Positions 19,748-31,541 of a stretch of DNA of 50,834 nt are shown piece after piece. The DNA comes from Bigelowiella natans CCMP2755 (taxonomy: Eukaryota > Cercozoa > Chlorarachniophyceae). The position numbers and the translations under genes were made by a program. The DNA is taken from NCBI GenBank assembly GCA_000320545.1, contig ADNK01003288.1, positions 40,001 through 90,834 of the forward strand. Direction: 5' to 3'. Position 1 is the first letter of the stretch. Each line of letters begins with the position of its first letter. The notes beneath the pieces are model-generated. The model was not told the origin of the DNA and made no database searches. It saw only the letters and a list, made by a program, of their open reading frames with translations.

Positions 19748-21079
19748 ATGGGCTACGACGTTGAAGATTTTGTAGATGAGCCGTGCTCAGAGCTACTATG
19801 TGTGATTTGTATGAAAGTACTGGAGGATCCAAAGTGTTGCCAGGACGGACATACGTTCTGTCGTGTATGCATTCGGACGTGGCTTAAAGATAACCACACT
19901 TGTCCCGTCTCTCGCCGTCTGCTTAAAGTGTCAGGTCTCACGACTGTTCGCCCAATAGGTTCGATAGTGGATAACCTCAAGGTAAGATGTAGGAATAGAG
20001 CAACAGAAACCAGCGCTGTGGCGACAAGATCTTCGAAGAGACTTCGAACCGCTGCTGCAAGGAAATCTGGACAGTTGCAAGGGGAAGTGACATGCTGCAA
20101 TTGGATAGGGACACTCTCCGAGCGTAAGGCTCATCAAGAAAAGAACTGTAAGTATCACGATGTTCAATGTGGCACCTGCGCCGATATGGTCAATCGCAGC
20201 CAATTAGTGAGGCATAAGAGAAAGTGCAGGAGAGCTTGGAAGAAATGTCAATACTGCGACACAATAGTGTATTCAACCAAGCTGGTTGACCACTGGAAAA
20301 CAAAATGTCCTGAGGTTGCTATATCGTGCCCCAAAAAATGTGGAGAAGACACTATTCTTCGAAAGAATCTAAGCCAGCACCAGCTTAAATGTGAGATGGA
20401 AAAGGTGAAATGTCCCTTCCATGAATTCGGGTGTAAGACACAGATACTACGAGGTGAGATTGACGATCACCAGATTCAAGCAGCTGAATATCACAAAAGA
20501 TTATGCCGGGCTATGGCAAATGGTAAACACCAGCGTGATGGTCGTAGTAATAGGCATAGCGGTGCTTCTCCAAACATCCGCCCCATTTATCACTTCAGCC
20601 CGCTTGGACTTCGATTTCGATCGCCGTTACGCAATATTTCATCATCATCATCTTCTTCTTCTTCTTCTTCTTCTTCTTCTTCTTTTTCAATGGATTCAAG
20701 CATTTCTATGTCAAGTGCTCCTAGTAATTCTGCTGAGAGTGAAAATGAGGAGAACGACTCTAGCGACGTCTCCACCCATGTAACTTTTATGCTTTCTTCG
20801 TCCAGTGAAATCGAGGAATCCAGTGATGACGACGATGATGAGAATAACAACTACTATCCCCATGGCAGTAGCGACGATGACGATGGCAGTGACGATGGCA
20901 GCAACGACAACGACAGCTCCAGTGACACTCAAAATGATTCTAGCAGCACTTCTGCCTCAAGTGTTGCCAGTCACGATGTTTCTAGCGATCACTCCGATGT
21001 CTCCACTCAAGTGAGTGATGGGCTTTCATCCAGCGATGATGATGATGATGATGATGACAATTCTAGTGACGACCCCTAG
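19748..21079 (+). CDS. RING and TRAF-type zinc-finger protein, probable E3 ubiquitin ligase
   Basis: A single open exon of 443 residues. Residues 18-55 form a RING: C18-x2-C21, C30, H35-x2-C38-x2-C41 and C52-P-V-S. The last zinc ligand position is Ser where TRAF RINGs have Asp, a known TRAF-type substitution site. From about 112 to 250 come Cys/His-rich TRAF-type zinc fingers (CKYHDVQCGTCADMV, WKKCQYC, CPKKCGED, HQLKCEMEKVKCPFHEFGC). The C-terminal about 150 residues are Ser/Asp low complexity, with a Ser run encoded by TCT repeats, not a TRAF/MATH domain. Substrate is unknown. The absence of introns contrasts with its neighbour, the 20-exon SGT gene. Confidence 0.82.
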   Translation: MGYDVEDFVDEPCSELLCVICMKVLEDPKCCQDGHTFCRVCIRTWLKDNHTCPVSRRLLKVSGLTTVRPIGSIVDNLKVRCRNRATETSAVATRSSKRLRTAAARKSGQLQGEVTCCNWIGTLSERKAHQEKNCKYHDVQCGTCADMVNRSQLVRHKRKCRRAWKKCQYCDTIVYSTKLVDHWKTKCPEVAISCPKKCGEDTILRKNLSQHQLKCEMEKVKCPFHEFGCKTQILRGEIDDHQIQAAEYHKRLCRAMANGKHQRDGRSNRHSGASPNIRPIYHFSPLGLRFRSPLRNISSSSSSSSSSSSSSSFSMDSSISMSSAPSNSAESENEENDSSDVSTHVTFMLSSSSEIEESSDDDDDENNNYYPHGSSDDDDGSDDGSNDNDSSSDTQNDSSSTSASSVASHDVSSDHSDVSTQVSDGLSSSDDDDDDDDNSSDDP

Positions 21080-22738
21080 TCATCGAGTGATGAGATAGAT
21101 GGCGTTAGGGTCAGCGTGAGTAGTACCGATTGGTGATGATGCTGATGGTGACGGTGTTGGCGACGAACTGCGACGTGCCTTCACCTCAAGCGATGTGATG
21201 GTTGTAGCAGCGATGACCCGTTTCGGCCAGCTTGTGGAGTGCAGCTATCAAGATATGGACAGATTTGGACCAAAAAATGCATGTACAGTCAGAGAATGGG
21301 CAATGTCCGCCTTCGTCACATCGTTTGCATTCATCATTTCAATGGCTAATCCTCAAAGTTGGCTCGTTGCATTGAACCGGAGCCTTTATATGTAAACATA
21401 TGGGGGCTCTGGTCCGTAACGCCTTGAAAACATGTGACATGGAGCACATGTGCTTTAGAACATGTGTGCCATTATCATTAGTACATGTGCGTACATGAAC
21501 ATGTGTGCATCATGAACACATGGGGGCTCTGGTTTGAGAACTAAAGAAAGTCAATGTGAAAAATTGTGGGCCAAAGCGTGTCTGAGATGCATTGACATCA
21601 TTGATGACAAGATGTGTTCTGCCTTTGCTTCACACTACGCACCTCGAGCTAGCGAGGCCACCCTTGTTGCATCGCATGCAGCACACGGCACGCATCTTTG
21701 TGTTCGCCACAGCACGTCAGCTTTGCATTGCATGGTGATGTGCCTGGCCATGGCAGGCTAGCAGGTTCCACGATCGATGCATCACTCGATCAAGATGTTG
21801 TTCCTACAAACCGACATCCAGTTCCAAAGTTCTCATTGAAGACGTGAAGGCAAGATCTGATTCATGGCGTTTGCGGGGAGAGGAGGAGTCATGCAGCCTT
21901 CTTGTTCTGCTCGATGTTCAGCCTGTGCTGCTGCACCTCGATGTGCTCTCAGTCAACGTGTTCCATGTGTCCATTCAGCATCAACAGCGCTTCCCATTCT
22001 TTCATGCGGCCCAGTCTTGCATTTTTTTGCTCCATTGAATGCGCGCAGCATCCACATGGCAGACAGTGGTCTTGAGTCCGCTTCCTCCCAGATCAAGCAT
22101 CTAGACAAGTCCTGAGCTCTGGAGCTCGCAAAACCACTCGAAAGAACTTGGGTGCTGCTGCTGAACGTGTGGCTTGTCGGCCTGACCTGGTCTCAGTGGT
22201 GACGCTCAGGCAAGTGTCATGGCTAGATGGGCCGTCTTCATGATTTCTTGAGCTGTGATGGGGCAAACGAAGTGTTGATGAGGCACGTTCTCATGCTCGC
22301 TCTTGTCATCCATTTTTCCAAGACACAAATTGATGTGTGTGTGTCCTGTTTTAATCGGACAAACTTCGTAATTATTATTATTATTTCCATTATTTCCATA
22401 CGAACAGAGCAACATCGGCCAGCATGAACAGCAAAAGTCATGACGTCGTCTTATGAGTACGATCATGCTGTGTGATCGATGATGAGAGGACATTGGTGGA
22501 GGGCAGGAAGAGGTGTAGCACTGGCAGAAGCAGTGGCAGCACACTTCTTCACCTTCGGTAGATGACAAACTAGCACTCAAAATCACATCAACAGAAGAAA
22601 AGGATGCCCAAACGGAAACGTAGACAAGGGCGACGAGGGGGGGGGAAGACGTTCCTCAGGGCAGATTCGCATCTTGTAACAGTATTCAAAAGAGAGCTAG
22701 CAAGGTGTCGTCGACATAACTCCATGGTTCTATAATAA
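21080..22738. other. Intergenic region, no convincing gene
   Basis: About 1.65 kb with only short overlapping ORFs in several frames and no family match. It includes a segment rich in ACATGTG words bounded by 14-bp direct repeats, and scattered GCTAGC words near 21650, 21757 and 22693. It could hold an untranslated region, a decayed mobile element or a missed minus-strand gene. Confidence 0.5.
21400..21533. repeat. Segment bounded by 14-bp direct repeats
   Basis: ATGGGGGCTCTGGT occurs at 21400-21413 and again at 21520-21533. The 106 bp between them contain repeated ACATGTG or CATGTG words (near 21431, 21448, 21463, 21483, 21499). The layout recalls a small insertion with a target duplication, but no terminal inverted repeat is clear. 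Confidence 0.55.
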
Positions 22739-23934
22739 TTGTGTTTGTCATTCATATCACATGATCATGGCGAACATCATCACAGGACACGAGAAGCCAG
22801 AGAACGAAGAGAGTGGCTCGGTGATGTGCTTCTCCAAGAGAGAGTTTTTTGGGCACTCTCCAAACGCCATTTTATGATGCAGCATTACTCGAAGGCTAGC
22901 CCTCCTCCTCCTTCTCCTCCTCCTCCTCCTCCTCACCATAATCATTTTCATCATCATCATTCAAAGAAATGGGGCACCGCAGCAGACGACGAATGTACAG
23001 CAGCAGCAACAACAACAGTAGACGGCATCATCGTGTCCAAACATCATCCAACGGCTTCCAAATTCCCAGCGGAAAAAGAAGCTCTGAGAGTATGCAAGAA
23101 AATCTGTGACACTGTGGTCTCAAACGCTAATCTGTCTTCTGTCGCGTCGAGAATTCTCCCCAAACGCCTCGGTGGCTCATCATCACTGAATGATGTACTG
23201 ATCGCAGCGTCGTCCAATCTTGAGAAAAGTAAGAAGAAAAGACCATATTTTCTGCCCCTCCTTGTGTTTGTGAACATAATAGCTTTTAAATCAAACTTAT
23301 TGCAGAAGCTCGAGGCATGAAGCGTAGGGCCGATATCACAGAGGTTATCAGTAGCAGTAGTAGTAGTAGAAGCATGTCTGTGAGTAACACGTCACGACAG
23401 CGTAAATTAATCCACCAGAATTGAAAGTAGTACTGCTACTATTACAATGCAAGCCGGATAATACATACGAATATCATCCAGTGTGTTGTCGGCTCGGTAA
23501 TTTTAGCTGCAGCAGCTGCTGCAGGGGAAGGGGGAGGGGGAGAAAGAGGAGGAAGAAATCCAGCAGGTAGAGTACAATAATAGTACCAACAACACGACGA
23601 GGAGGGAGGGATAAACACCGCCCTTCCTTCATCAACCTTTCTAATTCAATGATGAAGCCGAATAAATACCACGTCTGCTTTGCTTATGTTCGGTATAATC
23701 GGCATCTAGTAGGAGCAATTATTTCTGCAGTTGACGATGTCATCTCTCGCTTACTTAACTCAACTTCGGTATCATCATTAGTAGTAGCAGTAGTACTAAT
23801 AGTAGTAGTAGTAGTTGAAGGAGAAGAAAAAGAAGAAGCAGTAATACACACTCAATTTTAATTTTTACCTTAGAGTGTACCTCGTTGCAAAGCAAAGTTT
23901 GTATTTGCTAATGAGATATAATCAGAAGTATCCC

Positions 23935-23965
<31 letters not shown>

Positions 23966-25462
23966 GTCATCATCGTCCTTGTAGTAACAAGAGAATAGTT
24001 ACTGCTAAGATGTAATCAGAACTATCCCCATCATCCTCGTACAAGAGAAAACCAAGCGTAACCGCATCATTATCATTACCATCACCATTTTTGTTGTTTT
24101 TGCAGGTGATTTCAATGACTTCAAGTCTGTGGAAAATCTACAGAAACAAGGCATCATCGTCATCATCGTCGTCGTCGTCGTCGTATCCGTCTCCATCTTC
24201 TCCCTTTGGAACAAACCCATTTGCTCCTCTCGGTGGAGGGGGAGAGGATAGAAGCAGCACAGTTGTTGTAAACGACGACGATGACGATGACGATGATAAT
24301 GATGATGATGATGATGATGCGGAGACAAAAACGAAGACACGTAATCATCATCGTCGTCACCATTACAAGAAGCAGATCCAGCAGCAGCTTGACATAGGAG
24401 AGAATGCAAAACATACAAATGGTAAGTCCTCATCGATAATTCCCACATTTCAAGGGATTGTAGTTCGTCAAGCTCTGAGAGATCTCTGGGAAAGGACAAC
24501 AACAACAACAACAACAACATCATCATCTTCTCCTCCTACTGCTGCTGCTGCTGCTACTGGCACTCGCAACGACTCAAATTTAATAGCTGGTGATAAGGAT
24601 GCAATAGGAGGAGGAGGAGGAGGAAGAAGGGGGTTCTTTATAACCTATGGTAAGATTTTACTCAAAGCTGCAATAAGCTGTTGGCTATTCAGAGGATTCG
24701 ATACAATTCAACGGTATGCCCCTCTCCCATCCCACACATTGTTCCTCCAAATGATGCTGTCATTACCATCATCATCACCATCAATCATCATCACTATCAG
24801 AAAAGGTGGAGGTCCACTTAGCAGCCCTGGTAGCTTGACCTTTTGCAGGCAAAAATGCTTGAGGAGATCAGTTATAAGAAGGGTCTTCAATACCTTTAAA
24901 ATGTAGTTGCAATAGCAATAGCAGTAGCAGTAGCAGTAGCAGTAGCAGTAGCAGTGGTAGTTCTTCTTTTCCATCTTCATCTTGCTACATTAGGAGGAGG
25001 AGAGTGATGATGATGATTCTGTGAATGTTGTTTATTCCCTTTGCACGTTTACGTTGTCTTTCTCTTGGTCTTCTTCTTGTAGCAGCAGTAGCAGCAGCAG
25101 CAGCACATGAATCGATAGTCTCTACTTGTCCCCTCCCTAGTTGGAGTGCGATTTAGAGCTTTCCATACGTTCGAGCTTAAAGCTCACATTGTTTCTTTCC
25201 TACACAGGATGATGATGATGATGAAGAAGATGACAAAAAAGGATGGGAGGGAAAGGAAGATCATACCAACCACCCCCTTGCAACCTACTACTACTATAGC
25301 AGCAGCAGAATTCATCAGAATAACTAGTAGCACACAAGAAGGGGCAGTAACGGCTGCTGCGTCTGCTAGTGCTGCTGCTACTGCTTGTACTGCTGCTACA
25401 CCCGTCATCGCACACGAAACCTACTTTTCTCCGTCATCTTTGCCCAAGGTCACGATCCGAAG

Positions 25463-25516
<54 letters not shown>

Positions 25517-27284
25517 GTAATATTAACTTTTTTCATCAGCGAATGTGAGCTGCAGCATATCTCGATGCTGATTATTTTGAAGATGCTACTCCTCTATACA
25601 TCAATTTTTCATAGAGCGAAAACGACGACGATGGAGAAAGAGCACTGTTGGAAGGGATTGGTAAGTTAGGCATGATATTATCGGCTGAGGAGGAGGAGGA
25701 GGAGGAGGAGGAGGACGTTGCGAACATCTCTTATAAAGAAAGAACAGGAGGAAAAAGGGAAATCATGGAAATCATCAGCCTTATCTCTGGACTTTGTGTT
25801 ATCGGGTATCCCTTTTGATTATCTTCACACAATGATAATGCTAACAAAAGCTACTACTACTATTACTACTACTACTACTAGTAGTAGTAGTAGTAGTAAC
25901 ATCTACAGTAGTACTAGAGGGGAAACACATAGCCTGCTTCTTGTCGTTGACTTTGTTGTTTGCTTCTTCATCTTTCAAAACTACTTCTCACGTTTGCACA
26001 TAGAAGGGGGACAACGATACTGATGAAAGTTAGCTGTATGTTATGATAAGAGTAGAGCAGGGTGATGATGAATTATGATCTCTTTCTTTTCCAGGGGATC
26101 ACAGGAGGAAGAAGACATGGCAAATGGCATCGAAGAGACCGAGAAAATAGCTGCAAAAGTCAAGAACGTTCTTCTCAGTGCCGCCTTTTCTTGCGACAAC
26201 AACAACAACGCCAAAGATGATGATGCCCTGTCGAGTTCCAAGCGGGAATCAAAGCTGTGTGCTATTTACCCTCCTCGTCGTTATCAGTATTCTCAGCAGC
26301 AGCACCAGCCTCCATCCCCACCAATGGAACTTCTGTTTCTAGGGTAGAGAGCAGGAAAATCCATTTTGTGTTGTGGGCGTGATGATGACGACGATGACGA
26401 CGACGATGATGATGATGATGATGATGATCATAATGATAATGGTAGACAACAACCTGTGCAGACGATACATCAACAAAATAAACTGGAGCGCATTTCTTCT
26501 TCTTCTTCTTCTTCTTCTTCTCTTCTTCTTCTTCAGTCACTCATACACGCCCCATCATCATCATCAGCATTAGCATCATCATCATCACCATACGAAAACC
26601 ATAGATACAAACCCTACATTACCATTGAAACACAGATCCAAAGACTGGCCAGACACGCTTTATGCTGCGGGAGCTCTGATCTCCTTACGGAAAAGTAGGA
26701 AGAAACATGGATTAACGGCTTCTTCCTCCTCCTCCTCATCATCATCCCAAGCAAAGAGACAGCGTAGACGTGAAAAGAGGCAGCAGCAGCAGCATGCACT
26801 TATGGATCAAGAAAGTAAAGAGGAGAATGAGGAGGAATCCTGCTCATCACGATCCAAACACCTTTTGTCTCTTGGCCACCGAGCTCTACGACGCATTCCT
26901 GCAGTCTCGAGGCGTCTTTTAAGGTGTTCATTAGGAGCACCAGTGGTTATCTATAATAGTACATCAAGTAGGGTGATGTAGGCGTAGTGATCATGTGCTA
27001 GTTTTATGTTCATCATCACCATCACCATCAGATAGCACTAGCAGCAGCAGCAGCAGCAGCATTTTTCTTCATCAATCGGCATTGTTTCACACAAGCAAGT
27101 TGTATTACGTATCATCGTTGCAGGCGTGTTTGCGATGACCCGGCAGTGCAAGGATTAGATGCTTTACTACGACATTATTCTGTATGTGTATGTTTCTATC
27201 CAACTTTTCTCTTTTTACTTTATTTCCTTTTGTCAATCATATTTTCCATGCGTCTCTGTATAATATTCTTTCCTTACCTATTAT

Positions 27285-27323
<39 letters not shown>

Positions 27324-27958
27324 CAATTTAGCCTTCGTTTCAGCAGCGCGGAGACTACTGAATAATCTTTTATTCTTTAAGGCTCTCTTCGGTGCTTACA
27401 CATCAAAGGAGGAGAACATCAAAGCTTCCATTGATCTCGTAGTAGCAGAACACGTTTAGTAACAACCGAATAATGTGATTTAATATCCTATTTGTTTACA
27501 TAGAGGATGCCTAGCCAGATCTTCCAGCAGTTGGAAATGCCAAATAGTAGCACAAACTTCCTGCCGTCAAAACCGTTTAGTGTCGGAGTTCCTGGGAAGT
27601 CTGCAGATGATCACCCATCAATTTTGGTAAGCGCTAGGAATTAGTGTACATGCATGAAGAAGATGCCATTGTTCAAGATTTGTTCTCAACAATAGTGATG
27701 TAAACATTTTGTTTGTGTCATTTTTAGGTCGTTTTAGCTGACAGTTTTCATCGGAAATTGCTCCATCTCTTAGCTCAATTGTACTCGTTTCCCAGCGAAA
27801 GCACATCGTTTGGCCGAACTTCAGAGATGAGGGATGAACGTGCACACACCGGTTTGAAAGCAGTACGAGTTACACTCCCAGAGGAAAGCATGAAAGCACT
27901 AGCATGTTTAGTGGACAACGGAATTGACATTCAAGATTACATTTCATCCCCTGGCTAG
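22739..27958 (+). CDS. Low-complexity protein ending in an R3H-like domain (model incomplete)
   Basis: The 3' exons are well supported and join in phase: 27124-27185, 27344-27453, 27504-27626 and 27728-27958. They end ...FSVGVPGKSADDHPSIL then ADSFHRKLLHLLAQLYSF. The RKLLH signature is the R-x3-H pair of R3H domains, which bind single-stranded nucleic acid. Upstream exons are likely at 22739-23228 (RVCKKICDTVVSNANLSSVA), 23310-23352 (ARGMKRRADITE), about 24105-24713 (Ser, Asp, Thr and Gly runs and IVVRQALRDLWER) and about 26096-26230 (MANGIEETEKIAAKVKNVLL). A basic, Ser-run segment near 26640-26800 may be coding (AKRQRRREKR). The frame between 24713 and 27124 is unresolved, and there may be more than one gene. 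I do not recognise the family. Confidence 0.4.
25467..25515. repeat. TA microsatellite
   Basis: Pure TA run within the presumed intron space of the R3H gene. Confidence 0.9.
27289..27319. repeat. TA microsatellite in R3H-gene intron
   Basis: TA run a few bases upstream of the acceptor of the 27344 exon. Confidence 0.9.
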
Positions 27959-28379
27959 CTGGACTTGGTTGATTCTAGAATTGATGTTCATCTGAATGTG
28001 CTAGCATGCATGACACCTTCTTCACGTTTCAAAAGGTGGGAAATGAAAATGTTCTTCGGCATGCTAGCCTAGCTAGCTAGTAGCGCTCAGGACATGCTAG
28101 TGCATCTAGTAGCTAACTAGCTAGGTGTGCATCACGTCAGATGTGCTGATGTGTACCACAGTGCATCCGATGACCAAAAACATGACTCACACCATGTTGT
28201 GCGCGGCGAACCATCGCATCGCATGGGATAGTGTGGGAAGCACAACTACTTGTTCTGCGAACTGCATGTACACCCCTAGACCCACACACACTTCGTAGTC
28301 TGCCAGCATGTACGCTCAGTTAGCAGCTTGTGACACCGTGCTGTGCACGCTCGTATTGCACTGAATCATGCACACACAC

Positions 28380-28423
<44 letters not shown>

Positions 28424-28501
28424 CAACACACACACATACATATCCGGCTCGACAGACGTGGAGAGAGGACCGCGAGAGAGAGAGCTAGAGAGAGAGAGAG
28501 C

Positions 28502-28538
<37 letters not shown>

Positions 28539-28738
28539 GGCAAGAGAGAAATTATAATCATGCATTCTATAACTTTGTCGATTTAGCGATGGGCGGATGG
28601 CACAATGCCATGCATGATCGATGATGACAGCATTACTGGAATTCGCATGATGATTTTGAGTGATCGATTTGCAACCGCTGTGCAACACATGAATACATCA
28701 TGTTTTTCTGTTCCAGGTGTTGTCTCAGCGTGGAATCT
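27959..28738. other. Convergent intergenic region with CTAG island and long CA and GA repeats
   Basis: Lies between the 3' ends of the R3H gene and the GST. CTAG words cluster at about 27955-28125 (GCTAGCCTAGCTAGCTAGTAG near 28063, GTAGCTAACTAGCTAGG near 28111). A CA microsatellite covers about 28374-28421 and a GA microsatellite about 28475-28535. No coding signal. Confidence 0.8.
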
Positions 28739-29877
28739 TTATTTTAATTTTGCAACGGCTTCAACAGCTTCCTTCTTGATGCCAAAATTTTTGGTGTCCA
28801 AAAAGGTCATCTTTTTGTACTCCTTGACACCATCGAGAGCTTCAACCGCTTCCATAACACCTTTAAGTTTTTTAAATCCTTCAAAGTAGTCTTTCTTGGT
28901 TTCAGCCGCTACAGGTGAAATCAAGCCCGCTTCAACCTACACACATTCAATGAGACTTAGGTTCGAACTTCTATGCTCTTTTCTCCATGGGTTAAGTTCA
29001 GAATGCAGGCGAATGACGGAACTGACCCACTTAACGGTGGCATAGCATTGAAAATCAGCAGACGTTGGGGCCTAAATGAACGTCCAATTTAATGCCAAAA
29101 TTCAATCACTATCATGAGAAACACAACCAATAAAAAATGGAAGCAATCTCTGTAAAATATCATTTGTGGATTAGGAGATAGCTATCTCAATCGTATTTTT
29201 TGAGTCGCTTTAATTTGATACTCCACCTCCCCGAAAAAGAATGGACCCTTGATCGACTTCTCAAAATTCGCACAAAATTTCGGAAGGCGTTCTAAAAGTC
29301 AAACGAACAAATTTCATCATCGACGTAAACGTGGTGAGATCTCTAAAAGCACGAGTACCTTCAAGAAATTTCTTAGTATCTTCAGCGGGAGCACCCAACA
29401 TCTTTTTAAGCGCTTCGCCGGCCATGTCCTCAATGTCCAAACAATACTGTAGAATCTAGTGTGTTCCATGCACACACAAGAAAATATGCAAGGGTTGAAA
29501 TGTAATTTTCAATCATGTTGAGGTGAGACCTTGTACCTTGTATTGGTCAAACCCCTTGTCAAACTCTAGCTTGTTACCCAAAAAGACCGCGATTGCAACA
29601 GATTGACTCAGCGTAGAATCCCCCCACTTCATTATTGGTGGTGCGAAGGTGTCTGTTGATGCACCAAAAGCCGTTGCAACCTTAGCAAGATCCTTCATTT
29701 CAGACTTGACCTGCAGGTACAGAAACAACATGCTGATCTTCGTTGCCCATCTCGTGAGACGTTCTTAGTAATGTCTCAACATACCTCGTACTCGACTTTC
29801 TTATTTTCCAACATGAATATGGGCGCACCAGCCCTTCCGCAGAACGGCCAGTAATAGATTGTTGGTGTCTCAGACAT
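28739..29877 (-). CDS. Glutathione S-transferase, sigma-like
   Basis: Cytosolic GSTs conjugate glutathione to electrophiles or isomerise lipid peroxides. Six exons, 29877-29785, 29710-29537, 29446-29359, 29291-29227, 29071-29027 and 28936-28739, give 220 residues, the usual length. The thioredoxin-fold N-terminus TIYYWPFCGRAGAPIFML carries the Tyr expected for catalysis, and APPIMKWGDSTLSQSVAI holds the glutathione-binding Gln-Ser. The all-alpha domain follows (FCANFEKSIKGPFFFGE, PTSADFQCYATVKW). I start at MSETP. The same frame stays open upstream to 29997, so a longer N-terminus is possible. Divergent from the DEP/PH gene. Confidence 0.88.
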
Positions 29878-30552
29878 ATCTGTAAGCTTCGTGGGAGCAG
29901 GAACGAGATTCGGAAAGTGATACAAATATCTACCAGTTGTGAATGCAAAATATCTGGCTCTGAAGCCAAATAATTCATCTTTGTGGAGGGCAAACAACTT
30001 GAACGTTAAGGTAAATAGGGGGGAATTTCAGAAAAATTATGCTACTACTACTACAATGGTGACTGACACGTTGCAAAACGCATACCAAAGCACCCTGTGG
30101 GGAAAAAGTGATCTCTAAAAATTTCCTCCCTCGGCGTCGGGAAGTGCTGCACATCTTCCGTAATGGGTTTGAAATTTGCGACAAGTGTTTTTTCTTGATT
30201 TCTGGTTTTTCCCCCTGTCGTTTCGCTGACCTGTATGATGCTAATAAACCCTGACTAACAACAAGTACCCCTCGGCATGCAGAAGGTGACACACGTCGTT
30301 GCACACTTTGTGCGCGAGCTTTTCCGCATCCAAACCTGCGCTGCGACAACCTTTGATTCCCTCCTAACAAAATTACATGCTAGGCACAATCTACCGAAAA
30401 ATAAAAACTAATTAATGCGGTCTTCCAATTGCGATTATAGCAAATTATTGTGCGGTAATAGTAAGTCGTTGTCGCAGTGAAGAAATGCAAAGATATTGCA
30501 TGTCGTTGTCCGTTATGCTTGCATAAGGGCATAAGGGGAGACAACGAGACTA
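29878..30552. other. Divergent region with exon-like segments on the minus strand
   Basis: Two minus-strand stretches look coding: about 30365-30240 (GCRSAGLDAEKLAHKVCNDV) behind a TTTGTTAG acceptor, and about 30231-30088 (LVANFKPITEDVQHFPTPRE) behind CATACAG. A third, about 29996-29932 (FALHKDELFGFRARYFAF), could splice in frame to the GST start. I could not join all three in one frame, so they may be an N-terminal extension of the GST, a separate small gene, or chance. Confidence 0.3.
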
Positions 30553-30839
30553 TGGTGTCTGAGAAGGGTAACGATGATGCTAAAACATCGGCTTTATTGG
30601 CAGTGCGTGGTGGAGATGAAGTTGCTGCTGATGACTCATCAGCAGACACAGCAGATGGACAGAGCAGTCGTCCGTTAAGTTATTTTGCCGGAGATCAAAC
30701 GGATCTCAATAATAGGAGGACAGCACTAGTATTCTTTGGGACAGAATCATCTGCAGAATACATGATCTATCCGAAAGTAGGAATTCTTAAGCATGCAGAA
30801 AGCTTCAAAGAAACGGTAGTTGTGGACTCCAATTCTTAA
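30553..30839 (+). CDS. Small unknown ORF, possible first exon of the DEP/PH gene
   Basis: 95 residues from MVSEKGNDDAKTSALL to SFKETVVVDSNS. No family is recognised. The composition is protein-like, not repeat-derived, with an acidic Ala/Ser/Asp stretch followed by RTALVFFGTESSAEYMIYP. A donor-like GTAGTT at 30819 would allow splicing into the downstream gene. An in-frame ATG at 30477 would extend it. Confidence 0.35.
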
Positions 30840-31253
30840 TTGATATTTTTTTAATTGCTGTTGGGTAAATTTTACAATACACTTGAGATCCTTACCACCA
30901 CATTCTTTCTAAAACGATTAATATCAAGGTCATCCATTCTTTGTTAAGCTCCAGAGCTTCCAAAGGATGCCATTTAAGCAGTCGTGCAAGGAAAGAGAAG
31001 AAAGTCGTGGAAGTTCTCGGAGTCTCACAGAAGGAAGTCCGCAATTGATGCTATGTTCCTCTTTGAATCGATGTAATCTTATTTTGCGATTTGTTTAAAT
31101 TTCAGGCATTGAGAACCTTTCGATTAGTAAATCGAATTACAGGAGTAATGTTTTCTTAAGAACACCCCACTCTTTGAAAACATGACCATGACATTAATCA
31201 AATTATTACAGGATGAGATTTCACCCTCTGATATTCTTGGAGATATCGAGTAC

Positions 31254-31256
<3 letters not shown>

Positions 31257-31288
<32 letters not shown>
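31257..31288. repeat. TA microsatellite
   Basis: TA run in a presumed intron upstream of the DEP-like exons. Confidence 0.9.
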
Positions 31289-31290
<2 letters not shown>

Positions 31291-31541
31291 CAGATCCTAA
31301 CGCTTAATAAATGTACTAATGGTAGAAATAAGGTGAGGGTAGAAAATGAAAAATTACTTTCCACTTTGTCAACCATGTAATTAGGGGGGTGGATGCTGAT
31401 AACCCTCTATCGAATATGCTGCTTCTCTTCATCTCTTCCGAGACTCTTTGGAGATCTTTCTACTTCACGTAAAAATTCAATACACCTTTTTTAAGAAGAA
31501 ATCCAGTTTTTACCTCAGGGCGAACTTTACAATTTTGTTAG

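Noticed and set aside
21534-22115. Overlapping plus ORFs of 64-83 codons
   Set aside because: No family resemblance, no consistent splice signals, and composition typical of non-coding DNA with CATG-rich words.
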